Under the pieces are notes generated by a model, which searched no databases, had not been told where the DNA came from, and saw only the letters and a list, made by a program, of their open reading frames with translations. The translations under genes were made by a program, and so were the position numbers. Shown piece by piece: positions 10,753 through 22,042 of a stretch of 64,000 nt of DNA (position 1 is the first letter of the stretch; each line of letters opens with the position of its first letter). Origin of the DNA: [Phialemoniopsis] sp. UDSM-2020. Taxonomy: Eukaryota > Ascomycota > Sordariomycetes > Thyridiales > Thyridiaceae. Location of the stretch: NCBI GenBank assembly GCA_018873225.1, contig JAEILZ010000002.1, positions 6,138,001 to 6,202,000 on the forward strand, read 5' to 3'.

Positions 10753-13122
10753 ATGGCGTCAGAGGCAGGTAAGTGAAGGTCCCCGTTCCAACTCTATAGA
10801 CCTCAGCTAAAGCTTTCCAAGATCCAGACACGATCCGCATATTGATCGCCACCGATAACCATGTGGGATACGAGGAGCGGGATCCCATTCGCAAGGATGA
10901 CAGCTGGAAGACGTTTGACGAGGTCATCAGTCTCGCCAAGAAGCAGGATGTATGCCTTGCCTTACCCCCTAACCCCCCGGAGGGTCATACACTTTGCTGA
11001 CCCGGTGCTCGCAGGTTGACATGGTCCTCTTGGCCGGCGATCTCTTCCACGATAACAAACCTTCCCGCAAGTCTATGTACCAGGTGATGCGAACACTGCG
11101 CAGGAATTGCCTTGGCATGAAGCCCTGCGAGCTTGAATTCCTGAGCGATGCCAACGAAGTCTTTGAGGGCGCAGCATTCGGCCATGTCAACTACGAAGAT
11201 CCCGACATCAACGTCTCCATCCCCGTCTTCTCGATCCACGGCAACCATGACGACCCGAGCGGCGAGGGCCATTTTTGCTCTCTGGATCTCCTCCAGGTCG
11301 CCGGACTGGTCAACTACTTTGGCCGTGTGCCCGAGGCCGACAACATCAAGGTCAAGCCTGTCATGCTGCAGAAGGGTAGGACCAAGCTGGCATTATTTGG
11401 CCTCAGCAATGTGCGGGACGAGCGCATGTTCCGTACGTTCAGGGATCACAAGGTGACATGGTACCGTCCGGGTCAGCAGCAATCCGATTTCTTCAATATC
11501 CTCGCTGTACACCAAAATCACCATGCGCACACTGCCACCGGATACCTACCTGAGAACATGCTGCCAGACTTTCTCGACCTTGTGGTATGGGGTCATGAGC
11601 ACGAGTGCCTGATTGACCCTGTGCAGAACCCCGAGACTGGTTTCCACGTCATGCAGCCCGGCTCGTCTGTGGCGACCTCTCTGGTCCCGGGCGAGGCCGT
11701 CACGAAACATGTAGCTATCCTCACTGTCACCGGCAAAGATTTCCAGGTCGAGAAGGTTCCTCTCAAGACGGTGCGGCCCTTTGTCACGCAGGAAATCGTT
11801 CTGCAGACGGACAAGCGGTTCAAAGATCTGGCGAAGAAGAAGGAGAACCGCCACGAGCTGACAAAGAGGCTGATGCACGTCGTCGAGGAGATGATTGAGC
11901 AAGCAAATACGGACTGGAAGGATGTTCAAGACGAGGACGTCGACGTAGAGGAACAACCGCTGCCTCTGGTGCGGCTAAAGGTAGAATACACGGCACCGGA
12001 GGGCAGCAACTTTGATGTCGAGAACCCGCAGCGATTCTCGAATCGTTTCGTGGGTAGGGTCGCCAACACCAACGATGTAGTCTATTTCTACAGGAAAAAA
12101 ACAGGCGCTACGAGTGAGTCACTAGCCATTTCTTTCGCATGGATCATCACTAACCAGCTGCAGAACGAGGCAAGGATGACACCGCTGTCCCAGAGATGCC
12201 GGACGCCGCCGCCGATCTCGAGACGATCAAGGTTGAGGCACTTGTGCAGGAATACCTCGCGGCACAGTCACTCAAGATTCTGCCGCAGGGAGAATTCGGA
12301 GATGCAGTCAACCAGTTCGTCAACAAGGACGACAAGCATGCGATGGAGACATTTGTTTCTGGCTCGCTTGCTGACCAGTTGAAGGATCTCTTGGCTTTGA
12401 ATTCTGATGAGCCTCTTGATAACCAGATGGAGCGTTGGCGAGAAATTCAGGAGAAGAAGTTCATCGCTGGACAAGCCAGAAAGGTCCGGAAGCGGAGATA
12501 CAAACCCAGGCCTAATGACTGGGATTCGGATATGGAGGGTCACTGGGAGAACAATCCCGATGCAGTCGAGGTGGACGACGAACAAGATTCCTTGCCGAAA
12601 CAGCCATCCCGCCAGCGCACGAGAGTTGTTCATGTTCCGGGCGTAGGAGGTGACGACGACGAGATGGACGATGTGCTCATGGACGACGCACCAGAGCCTA
12701 CGCCAGCTCCCAAAGCTGCCACGAAGCGCGGAGCCGCAGCACGCACAACAAAGACCCCGGCTGCCGCCAAAAAAGCGGCGCCAGCGAAGAAGCCACCAAC
12801 AAGATCTACCAGAGGACGCAAAAAGGGGCCCTTTGAACTTGACTCGGACGAGGAGGAAGAAGATGACATGTTCATCGATGATGAAGAAGAGGAGGCACCT
12901 CCGCCGCCAAAGGCGACGACCAAGCGCTCGCAGCCGGCGCGGAGCTCGGCGCGCGCGAGCACCAGGCAGACGACGCTCAACTTTTCGCAGTCCCAGAAAA
13001 AGGCAACACGGGGCAAGGGCGCCACGCAGCAGAAGGTGATGGAAATTAGCGACGACGAGATCTCGGAGGACGAGGACGATGCATTTGAGACGATGCCCAC
13101 GACGAGGAGTCGGCGTAGGTGA
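10753..13122 (+). CDS. mre11: MRE11 double-strand break repair nuclease
   Basis: Four exons: 10753-10768 (16 nt), 10822-10949, 11015-12113 and 12164-13122, giving 733 aa. The last junction joins ACG-A to AA-CGA so that the frame continues into [12 protein letters not shown]. Mre11 is the nuclease of the MRN/MRX complex (with Rad50 and Nbs1/Xrs2) that resects DNA ends and starts checkpoint signalling. Phosphodiesterase motifs are all present: ATDNHVGY (I), [10 protein letters not shown] (II), IHGNHDDP (III), [10 protein letters not shown] and VVWGHEHE (IV/V), so it should be active. The capping region and the basic, acidic, Ala/Pro/Lys-rich tail, with [14 protein letters not shown] and terminal TRSRRR, are usual for fungal Mre11 and likely bind DNA. 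The tiny first exon makes the start easy to miss. Confidence 0.95.
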
Positions 13123-13602
13123 TGTTGCAACAGAGCTTTGTTTCCTGGGAAAGATCGAGAGCAGGGCTGCTTTTGAGCCCATTTGAGACGGAAAAGCTTT
13201 GCTGTACAAATTGCGCTTGGGCATGGATGATATCACATTGTGCGGAGTACTTGGAGCCATGATTCACAGTTCACTAGCTTCAGATCTTGAACGCGAAGCA
13301 CACTTTCGCCAATCCCAAATCTCCTAGATGTGACGAGCATTTTTTGATTGACCGTCCTGAAACCTGGACTCTTGTACATGGGAAATTCAACGTAGAATTC
13401 CCAAGGTGATTTGCGCAGTGATGTGACGAGAGGTCCCTCGTGAGAGACTTACACCACAGGACCCTGCACGTGACCTTGAATTCGCGGCCGCAAGTGAGCA
13501 AGTCAGCCATCGCCTTAGCGCATCATCATCGCTACCACCAGCACATTTGACCAAGCCATCCATCTTTCACATCCATCCCATCTTGCCAACCTCACAGTCA
13601 AG
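13123..13602. other. Intergenic between MRE11 and TAF10
   Basis: Same-strand spacer holding the MRE11 3' region and the TAF10 promoter. It contains no supported gene. Confidence 0.45.
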
Positions 13603-14395
13603 ATGGCGTCAATCCCACCGACAGAAAACCCAGCCGCTGCAGCTGCCGGCCCAGCAGCAGACCAGGCTGCGGCTGCTCCCGCTGGCGCTGGCGCTCCCGC
13701 CACCGGCGACGCCGCATCCTCCCAGCAGACGAACGGCGCCCCAGCCCAGCAGCCAGCAGCAGCACCGACCGCTGCACCCGCGACGGCAGCGGAAGAGCCA
13801 TCGCAGCCGAGCCTGCCCGACTCGCGGCCCGTCACGCGCAAGGATGCATCTCTCAAGGACTTTCTGAACAAGATGGACGACTATGCGCCGATCGTAGGTC
13901 TTCCTTTGCGCACCCCCGCCTCTCTACTACCTTCCTCCAAGGGTGCCGACTGACTCTCACTTTTCCTTCTCTGCGCACTAGATCCCCGACGCCGTGACAA
14001 ACTACTACATGACCAAGGCCGGCCTCCCGCCACCGCCGCAGACCGACCAGCGCCTCGCGCGCCTGCTCGCCCTCGCGACGCAGAAGTTCGTCGCCGACAT
14101 CGCGGCCGACGCGTACCAGTACAGCCGCATCAGGGGCGGCAACACGAGCAGCGGGTCGAACCCGATGGGCAGCCTGGGCGCCGCGGCCGGCGTGCCCGTG
14201 CCTGGCGCCGCCGCGCCCGCTAGCAAGGACGCCGCCGGCGCCAAGGGGGGGCAGCCGCTAGGCGTGCAGCGGCCCGGATACGGAGGCGGTGGGCAGGGCG
14301 GCGGGCAGAACCGGACGGTGCTTACGATGGAGGACCTCGGTATGGCGGCGGGCGAGTACGGGGTCAATGTCAAGAGGAGCGAGTTCTATCGGTGA
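13603..14395 (+). CDS. taf10: TFIID/SAGA subunit TAF10
   Basis: Two exons, 13603-13893 and 13982-14395, giving 234 aa; the phase-0 intron is GTAGGT...CACTAG. The conserved histone-fold region is clear: [15 protein letters not shown] joined across the intron to [14 protein letters not shown], then [21 protein letters not shown] with the usual [12 protein letters not shown]10 sits in both the TFIID and SAGA transcription complexes and pairs through its histone fold with TAF3, TAF8 or Spt7. The first ~80 residues are Ala/Pro/Gln-rich and disordered, and a Gly/Ala-rich loop interrupts the fold near residues 150-195, both common in fungal TAF10. The end [18 protein letters not shown] is conserved. 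It is convergent with the S19 gene. Confidence 0.93.
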
Positions 14396-14772
14396 TTCCA
14401 TACAGGAAGAGGGAGGGCTACGGCCTGGGGTTGAGACGGGAGCACATCATCACGGCGTTATGAAATTTGGGCTGGTTACGGAAAGGCGTTTTTTTTGGCG
14501 TTGGAGGGCCTAAGATACATATCTTTTTGAAACGGACAAAGACTGGGTGCAAAGAATAGAACCCGTCTTCAAACACAGAACTGAAATTATCTCCAAGATA
14601 TATCTGCAGGACTCGTGCTCTTTCCAGATCTTGCCTCTCGCACCAGGCGTCTCCCGCCAAGATGCAAAGGTATATTGCTTGTTTTTGTACAGTTGCTACA
14701 ACATGGTATCGTCTCGGTACACGGGCCGTCGTGTCTTAGGTATCGTACATCCTCTGTCCATGCCTCCAGGTC
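14396..14772. other. Convergent intergenic TAF10 / S19
   Basis: Contains both 3' untranslated regions. A T-rich run lies near 14488. No gene is seen. Confidence 0.45.
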
Positions 14773-15260
14773 TTAACCACGCGACCAGATAAAGATCTTT
14801 CTCGTCCTGCGATGAGGTGACATGTGTTAGCATGATTCCGTTACGGAAAGTCTCGTATTGCCCGAGGGAGGAAACGTACGGAGAAAATTCGCCCAGCTTG
14901 TGGCCGACCATGTCCTCGGTGATGGTCACGTCGTGGTAGACCTTGCCGTTGTACACCTGGAACTTGAGGCCGACAAAGTTGGGCAGGATGGTCGCGGAGC
15001 GGGCCTGCGTCCTGATGGGGGCCATCTTCTTGCCCGGCTCGACTCGCACGATCGGGAGACTGGGAGAAGAGTTCGAGTGTTAGTATGTTCCGGGAGCGAA
15101 GGGGTTCGTGGTTTGACGGGGATGGGCGCAATAGCTTACGGGACGATGTGTGGTCCTGTAGAAATGTCTTGTTAGCCAATGATGATCCAAATGATCGCCG
15201 AATGATGCGCGACTTACCCTTCCACACCGATCTCTTTAGTAATACCCTTGTTGGCTGCAT
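14773..15260 (-). CDS. rsm19: Mitochondrial small-subunit ribosomal protein S19 (uS19m)
   Basis: Four short exons: 15218-15260, 15140-15155 (16 nt), 14880-15059 and 14773-14806, giving 90 aa, the usual length for Rsm19. The joined protein reads through RSVWKGPHIVPLPIVRVE, then [20 protein letters not shown] and [18 protein letters not shown]. These are the S19 core and the conserved C-terminal GEFxPTRK motif that binds 16S-type rRNA in the head of the small subunit. The short form without a eukaryotic-cytosolic N-terminal extension and the WKGPxIVPLPI start point to the mitochondrial version rather than cytosolic Rps15. Each junction has a good donor (GTAAGT, GTAAGC, GTACGT) and a CAG acceptor. 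It is divergent from the GH5 gene. Confidence 0.92.
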
Positions 15261-16270
15261 TGTGCCGGTCTGATTTGCATGCTCGAGAGCTTGACAAGGA
15301 CCGTCAGTCCGGAGATCGTCAGATGCGATATCGTGGTGGTGCTGGAAATTTCGGGTGCTGCAGGGGAATCACGTGCAGATAAGATAGCGCCCAACGTCCT
15401 CCCCAGGCAGGCCGGCGCCCCTTTTACGGGCAATTTACATGCTACGCACGACCGGAAGGTCTGCTAGATTTCTCCATCAATTGTTTTGACAAAAGGAGCC
15501 GAATGATCTCATTTCGAAACATCGACCTGTGTGAAATTGGACCAGAAGGAGAGGGTCTCATTGTTCAGCTGCCTATCTTGACAACCGTCGGTCGAAGGCG
15601 TGACTGCACTCCTGTCGATCCAGGCTATTTACGCCCGCGGAGGGGACAACCCCGTTGGAGGAATAATACGCGTGTATATAGCTTCTCCCCTACCTCATTG
15701 GCCACCTTTATTTCAATCATCGACCCTCGGCCGATTTTGCATTGCTTTTTGTTCCGGCCTCTCAACGATGTGGAATGACCTCGGCCTGCTCTGCTGCAAG
15801 GAATACACGAACTGGCCCTCGAGAAAGTTGAATCGCTCGAACGATTGCAGTTTTTCTTTTGTGAAACTTTCTCAGTCATGTCTCGCCATGAATTTGGTGG
15901 CTTGAGCTGGCGTGGGCGGGCTTCCCAGTCCCAGCCTTGCAAGGACCCCTGGCGGCGGCACCCGAAGCTGCACCCCACACGGCACATCTTCTGGGCCCCC
16001 TTCCGCAGTCGTAATTGAGGCTCGTGGCTTGGGCCGGGATCTGCGGTACCTGCCTGCAATATGGGGGTGCATTCCCTGGATTTCCAGCTATCCCTCTCCT
16101 CACAGGGCGGAGCAAGCCGCTCCGTCCACACACTCTCATGACGTTGGAGCAAGGAGTAGCAGCGACGTATAAGTAGGTTCTGAATGAACGCACAAGAAGA
16201 CGAATATGGAAAAAGGTCTGTATCCTTCATCGCCTTGTCGATTCATTTTGTAGTGAAAACACAAGTGACA
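15261..16270. promoter_or_regulatory. Divergent promoter region, S19 / GH5 endoglucanase
   Basis: About 1 kb between diverging starts. TATA-like sequences are visible at about 15673-15680 (TATATAG type) and about 16168-16172 (GTATAAG), the latter about 100 bp upstream of the GH5 start. The antisense open frame 15625-16230 is Arg/Ser/Cys-rich and is not called. Confidence 0.4.
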
Positions 16271-17617
16271 ATGAGGTTCCTAGACCTTCTCCTCGGCGCC
16301 GTCGCCGTGACCTCGGCCGTCGCGGCCCCGGCTGATGCCGGCTCGGCTCTCAAGCAGAAGCGCAAGAGCAAGTTTCAGTTCACGGGCGTGAACCAGTCTG
16401 GCGCCGAGTTTGGCCAGAAGTCTCTGCCAGGACAGCTTGGCAAGGACTACACCTGGCCCGTCAACTCTGCCATTGATGTACCAATATCCCCTAGGTTCAC
16501 CGGACGTGTTAGTGATACATGTAACTGACATAAAGATAGACCCTGATGAGCAAGGGCTTCAACACATTCCGGATTCCCATCATGATGTAAGCCAGGATGT
16601 TCAAGATCAGATGGGATGTTCTCAGGACTGACCGGATCAGGGAGCGTGCTGTTCCCTCCAAGATGACTGGGTCCATCAACCAGACGTACTTTACCGGTCT
16701 TACTGATGTAAGCTTCTCAACGTCGAGGGTTTCTTGATGATTTGCTAATACCTCTGCAGACCGTGAAGTACATCACTGGAAAGTCAGTTATCACATTCGC
16801 CTCCCCGCAAGCAAGTCACTAATCAGTTCAGGGGAGCTTACGCCATTGTTGATCCTCACAACTTTGGTATGCTAGTTCCCGAATCACGGAGCGATCTGTA
16901 CTCATACTGACATCCACCTAGGCCGGTACTATGACCAGGTCATCACTGATGTCGCCGGCTTCGAAGCCTTCTGGAAGACCCTCGCCGCCCCTTTCAAGGA
17001 CAACGAGAAGGTCATCTTCGACACCAACAACGAGTACCACGACATGGACAACGACCTGGTCGCCAAGCTTAACCAGGCTGCCATCAACGGCATCCGCGCC
17101 ACCGGCGCCACCAGCCAGTACATCTTTGTTGAGGGCAACTCGTGGAGTGGCGCCTGGCACTGGGTATGTCATCTGATCTCATCCTATTACAAAGCCGTAG
17201 CTGACCACTGCACCCATCAAGATCTCCTCCGGCACCGCCACGGGCATGGCCGCCCTGACCGACCCCTCGGACAAGATCGTCTACGAGATGCACCAGTACC
17301 TCGACTCGGACGGCTCCGGCACGTCGACGGCCTGCGTCTCGAGCACCATCGGCAAGGAGCGCGTCACCGAGGCGACCAACTGGCTCAAGCAAAATAAGAA
17401 GAAGGGCATCATCGGCGAGACGGCCGGCGGCGCTAACGCCCAGTGCATCGACGCCATCAAGGGCATGCTCTCGTACATGGAGGACAACAGCGACGTCTGG
17501 ACGGGATGGCTCTGGTGGGGCGGAGGCCCCTGGTGGGGGGACTACATGTACGGCATGGAGCCGCCGAGCGGGACGGCCTACACGGGCGTGCTGCCGAGCA
17601 TTACGCAGTTCATCTGA
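16271..17617 (+). CDS. Secreted GH5 endo-beta-1,4-glucanase (GH5_5 type)
   Basis: Seven exons: 16271-16477, 16540-16586, 16626-16707, 16760-16782, 16832-16866, 16922-17163 and 17222-17617, giving 343 aa. Introns are 39-61 bp. [20 protein letters not shown] is a signal peptide. The mature enzyme starts with [12 protein letters not shown]; it carries [19 protein letters not shown], the acid/base Glu in [23 protein letters not shown], and the nucleophile Glu in IIGETAGG. It should cleave internal bonds of cellulose outside the cell. There is no CBM1 module or linker, so it is a catalytic-domain-only form. The six introns in the first two thirds make a simple ORF scan miss most of the gene. Confidence 0.92.
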
Positions 17618-17883
17618 GCGGAGCGCTGTCCCTTCAAGGCACAGTACACGCTACCTTTGTATTGTACCACAAGGCAAGTATTTGGCAGCTTGCCAAAAGC
17701 GTAGTTACATTCTCTCTCTACCTTCAGAGTAAGCAACGTCGCCAGCCACCTCGACTAGATTACTCTAGTTGAAGGAGCAGGCAGAGCAAAAAGAAATCTA
17801 CGGAATGTAATGAAACGCATGTGAAACGGAATCTCAGCCTTCGTCCTCCCATCAATCTGTGAACGTTCGTGAGTTCCCTGACT

Positions 17884-19382
17884 TTAGTCGCTAGAGTCGG
17901 CCATCTCAACATCAGCTCCGTGCTCTCGGTAGACTTCGAGCCTCACTTTGCCAATGAGGCTCTCGAGCGCAGGCAAGTACAGGTAGAACATGTCGGCTCC
18001 GGATTGCCGGTAGAGCGCGGTGACGGTCGGATGCGAGGCACCAAGATTTGTGAAGGTGTTGTGGACTGTCATGACGCCATCGGGCATGGTGCAGAGCACC
18101 TCGAGGATCATGTCCATCGTGATATCGCCCTGGACGCGTTTGGCGTCCCTGTAGATCTGCATAGCTTCAGCTAGGGACACGATAGGCGCATGGCGATGGC
18201 AGTGCAGGTTGGCAGCATTGAGTGCGACCATAACCGTGTTTGCAAGGAGTGGGTCATCGGACATGGTCGATGTGGAGATGTGGGAGCAGCAGAGCTCAAG
18301 AAAGTAGCCCAGGCCTTTCGGTGCCAGCTCTGCGCCCTGTGCAACTGGACCTTCGTTCTTGCGGAGGACGGCATGAATCGCCTTGACTTTGACGGTGTCC
18401 AACTTGATCTGTTCTGTACCAACCTAGATAAGTCTTAGTCAGGCAGGTCCAGAAAGAATGAGATGGGGCCAAAGCATACCATGAACTCATCGATTACCAT
18501 TGCGGCCTCCTCATCATTGATGGGTTCTTTGAAGTCTAGAAACGCATCCGCAGCGGTTCGTGGCCCATTCATCACTTCCGGACCAGTGGTTTCGAGCAGT
18601 TCGATAGCCGAGTCCAAGTGCAAACGCTCTTTAGACAGCGAAAAGGCATCCATAAGCAGCACCACCTTGAAAAGAACGTTGTCCATGTAATTAGTGATGA
18701 CCGGGGAATCATCCTTGATCTTTTGGCAGGCTGTCAAGGCGCCGTTGGTAGCACTTCGACCGTCTGAAACGTTACCACGGGCTAGGTATTGGTCAATATT
18801 GCGCTTGACAAGCGCCTCTCTGTAACGCTTGTTGTTCTTTGGCTGGAGACCCTCATAGAATTCCGGGTAGTAGAAGACGGACTTCATCTCTATAACCTTG
18901 GGGTATAGTCGACCATGAGTAGGCAAAACGCCAGCGAAGTACCTGTGTCTGCCGTCTGCCGCCGGTGCCACGAACACACGCAGTGCATCGGGGTGGCGTT
19001 GCAAAATGCCACGTCGAACACGAGCTGCCTTTGCCTCTGGGTTGTGGCCGCTCTTTGTGTCTGCGTACATGGCCGGGTTGCTGCCAATGGTGATGCCGAC
19101 TTCCATTAGCCTCTCGGTCAGGGTACCTCCAGTCTTCTTCAGCTCTGGACCCTTGGGGATAATGGGGTATTCCTGATCGGCCGGGGTGCGGTGCTTCTCC
19201 CAGTCCAGGTTCTTGGTGCAGAGCTTGCCCGACCCGCCCGTAGCTTGCTCAGTTCCCGTCCAGACGCACGCGTGCCCGAACTTCTGTCGTCCAGTCGCTG
19301 AGACCATCATTCTCTCACCATTGGTCATCATGGCAATGTCCGTAGAACCGTCAGGGACGGTGTCGCTTCCCACGTCGGCCAT
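17884..19382 (-). CDS. Unknown protein C (A-D family)
   Basis: Exon 1 is 18480-19382 and exon 2 is 17884-18423; the phase-0 intron is GTATGC...TATCTAG; 480 aa. ATG at 19382 is used because the open frame further upstream has only a TTG. I do not recognise the family. It resembles gene D along its length: MMVSATGRQ (D: MMVQAPGRQ), GITIGSNPAMY (GLIVGSNPSKY), RHPDALRVFV (RHPDAMRVFF), RLYPKVIEMKSVFYYPEF (RLFPKTIDLDFVFFYPEF), and LAPKGLGYFLELC (LPPEAMGFFLRRC). Exon 1 ends with AFLDFKEPINDEEAA plus 7 residues, aligning with the block before the intron in A, B and D. It is mostly helical, with no signal peptide or membrane segment. Function unknown. Confidence 0.8.
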
Positions 19383-21313
19383 GATCTGCGCAGACAAGAG
19401 GTGAGCTGCTAATGAATGTGAACGATGCCTATGTTTGACTTGCGAGGGAACCTGTGTGGGTCGAAGTACTGTGCTTGTATATGACGTGGCGGGCGCTTGC
19501 GAATTCGCGATTTTATTGTCGTGGAAGTGAGCTGGAAGTGATTTGGAGTGGACGAGTCGAGGGAGAAAAGGGGGATGAAACTACAAGCCTGAGAAGGCAC
19601 GTGGTTACTACTTGAGAGCTGGGACGCAGGCGCTCGCGATTCTGCGATTGCGTTATTGTTGTGTGTATTTGTAAGAGGGATGAAGTGTTAAGATGGGAGA
19701 CGAAGGATCAAAGGTGGTGATTGACAAGCATGAGCCGGCACGAGACTACCCCGTTGATGCTTGCTCCTCGGTATTAAGAAAAAAAGAAGAAAGAGCCTGG
19801 AGAAACCCATTCTTCACCTGCATGGACGTGGCGCCGGAAGAAAATAAGTTCTAATATCACATCCAGTTCAGATTCATCTTAGGCTCCATCCATGAGCTTG
19901 CCGAGCATCGTCGAGACTTGCTGTTGATGTTTGTGAAGGGGGGCACCATGCAGATTGGAGAGAGAGCCGGTGGCCGACGATGCAGAACATGAGGACGATG
20001 AGTGCAAGTGGAGAAAGTGGTTTGAGAAAGGAAGGACTGATTTGGCGCCTCCTTGCTTGGTCCTGAGAAGGAGTGCCCATGTAGCGTTAGCCAAGTACGG
20101 AACAGCACCCTTCATCAAGCCCGCCCCTGCTGTCGGGTGCGTAATGTCTTCAGAATCCGCTGCTGAGTCTCGAGAATTCGCTGTTCATTCTCAGATCGTG
20201 TTTGAAGAGTCCATACTGGTGTAATGCGCATTAGTGAGCTATACATAAAAGCTGCATGTCTCGCTTCTCGTAATGGGTACATAGTGAGCGAGTGAGTGAG
20301 CTGAGATGTTGAGGTAAGTGAGTGCAAAATCTTGTCTTGTTGCAAAAGGGAGAATGGCTTGAGAATTTGATGTTGTTTGGGAAAAGAAAGAAAGACGAGA
20401 AAAATCGCGGGCGTGACAATCTTAAATGTCGTGTTGAGACAATCGCTTTCGCCTGATGACAGTTTCCCGCAATGGGGGATGTGGTGGGAGCACAGTTTGG
20501 GTTTTTCTTTCGTTTTCTTCTTATCTCTTTTCTTCGTCTTGTTTTCTTTTCTTTTATTCCTTCCTTTGTTTTTCTCTTTTTCTCTTTGATTTCTTTTTTC
20601 TCTTATAGGCATAAGACTTACATGATAATCACTAGAAGATCATATAACCCGCTCAGGCAGTTGAGGATAACATTCCCTACTTTGGACAGAACTTCTGCAT
20701 TCATTGAACCCTCAAATTACACTCACATATCTCAGTATGGATTCCATTCAAATTTCAATTCTTCTCCCTTAAATATAGATCTTTCGGTCCTGGACTCGTT
20801 CTCATCCTTGCCAAACACGCTCGTGCTCCCCATCAATCTCATCACATCTTCGCCATGCCCAGCATCGCCTAAGGCCAAGGAACAGCACAACGATTGAGAC
20901 AACAAATTATGTAACGTCGATGGCGCGTCTTACAGCCGACTTTGATAGGTGTTGTGATGTATAAATGGCGTACGCGCCTGATACAAAATTAGAAGCGAGA
21001 CAACTACCTTAAGTGCCTGCGCAACAGAGAGACGAAACAACTGATTATCTTTCACAAGACGTAGCATAATATGGATAATTGTATCTGTTACTAAGATGAC
21101 AAAACTAATAGTTTTGTACCAAACTTGAGTTGGGTTTCTTACGTTGTTAGAGTGAGCATATTATCACCGCTTTCGAACAAGCTTCGACTCAAGCCCCGCC
21201 AACCCCTCCCTGCTTTGTTTATCGCGATACAGGATATAATACAGCCCAGGTCTCAACTTACGATGTAAAGATTCGGTGATGTCGTTCCCTTATCTATACA
21301 CTGACTCTTCAAC
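19383..21313. other. Gene-poor intergenic stretch
   Basis: About 1.9 kb. A possible small minus-strand frame lies at about 20115-20280 (MYPLREARHAAFMYSS... ending in GRA) and a second frame continues its apparent sequence at 19879-20118, but I found no convincing intron joining them. A strongly asymmetric C/T-rich tract occupies about 20504-20607, and 20930-21290 is AT-rich. No confident gene is called. Confidence 0.4.
20504..20607. repeat. Polypyrimidine low-complexity tract
   Basis: About 100 bases almost wholly C and T on the plus strand (runs of TTTTCTT and similar). It makes the antisense frame 20115-20612 look like a Lys/Arg/Glu-rich protein, which I regard as an artefact. CT-rich tracts can mark fungal core promoters, but no convincing gene follows on the plus strand. 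Confidence 0.6.
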
Positions 21314-22042
21314 ATGATTATCAAGTCATTCAAATGCAGCAACGCCACGCCTGTTGCAGGCTATGAACACGAGATGTTCTCTGACCAAGCCAGTCCTATC
21401 CATACGGAGGGGAGAACACGCCTACTCTGGACTTTACAAGGGCCGTTGGAAGAGTCTATATTTGTGATGCGGGATAAAGCTAGTCCCAATCAGCCGTTGG
21501 AAAAACTGTGCGAAAGATCACTCAACGCTATTGATATTGATTGCTGGCATGCTATTGCTGAGAAGCCAGTGTCCAAGCCTCCCGTCTCCGATCTCGTCGT
21601 TCAGGTCTACAACCTCGAGGCCTGGCCCGAGAACTGGGCGGAGTTGCATGACAAGTGCGTGGGAGTCCGAGTCTTTTTGGATACCGATGGCAACGAGGTC
21701 GAAGTGTCAGAAGACACAGAAGAAGACTTCGACAAGCTCATCCGCTGTTGCGGCGTGGAGCGCCCTCCAGATTCGATTGGCCTGGAAGTACGCGCATCTG
21801 ACAAACCGTTCGTCACGATCCGTGACTACGTGATGGCTGTCCATCCTTGGCTAGTATCGCAACGACAGACGCTGCTGCTAGCTATGAATGTCAACACCGA
21901 GTATACAGAGCCATTGCCGGAGACGACAGAGCTGCTCGTGCTGAATCACGGCGTGGAAGATCTCATGATTGACGAAGCGGGGCCTCGGATGGCTGCGGCG
22001 CAGACAGGGACGAGAGTGCGAGCAGCCTCTGCGACGAAGTAA
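21314..22042 (+). CDS. Unknown protein, 242 aa
   Basis: An uninterrupted frame from ATG 21314 with coding-like composition and no low complexity. I do not recognise a family. The protein is soluble, acidic in the middle (DTDGNEVEVSEDTEEDFDKL) and has a Cys pair (RCCG) near residue 140, with no signal peptide or membrane segment. It stands alone between two gene-poor stretches, so context gives no clue. The 5' end is plausible (AACATGAT), but an upstream exon cannot be excluded. Confidence 0.6.
   Translation: MIIKSFKCSNATPVAGYEHEMFSDQASPIHTEGRTRLLWTLQGPLEESIFVMRDKASPNQPLEKLCERSLNAIDIDCWHAIAEKPVSKPPVSDLVVQVYNLEAWPENWAELHDKCVGVRVFLDTDGNEVEVSEDTEEDFDKLIRCCGVERPPDSIGLEVRASDKPFVTIRDYVMAVHPWLVSQRQTLLLAMNVNTEYTEPLPETTELLVLNHGVEDLMIDEAGPRMAAAQTGTRVRAASATK

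Noticed and set aside
12268..13260. 330-codon antisense frame over the MRE11 3' exon
   Set aside because: It mirrors the acidic/basic low-complexity tail of MRE11 and has no family character.
20115..20612. 165-codon Lys/Arg/Glu-rich minus-strand frame
   Set aside because: Its N-terminal half is only the translation of a polypyrimidine tract. The C-terminal part is kept as a low-interest finding.
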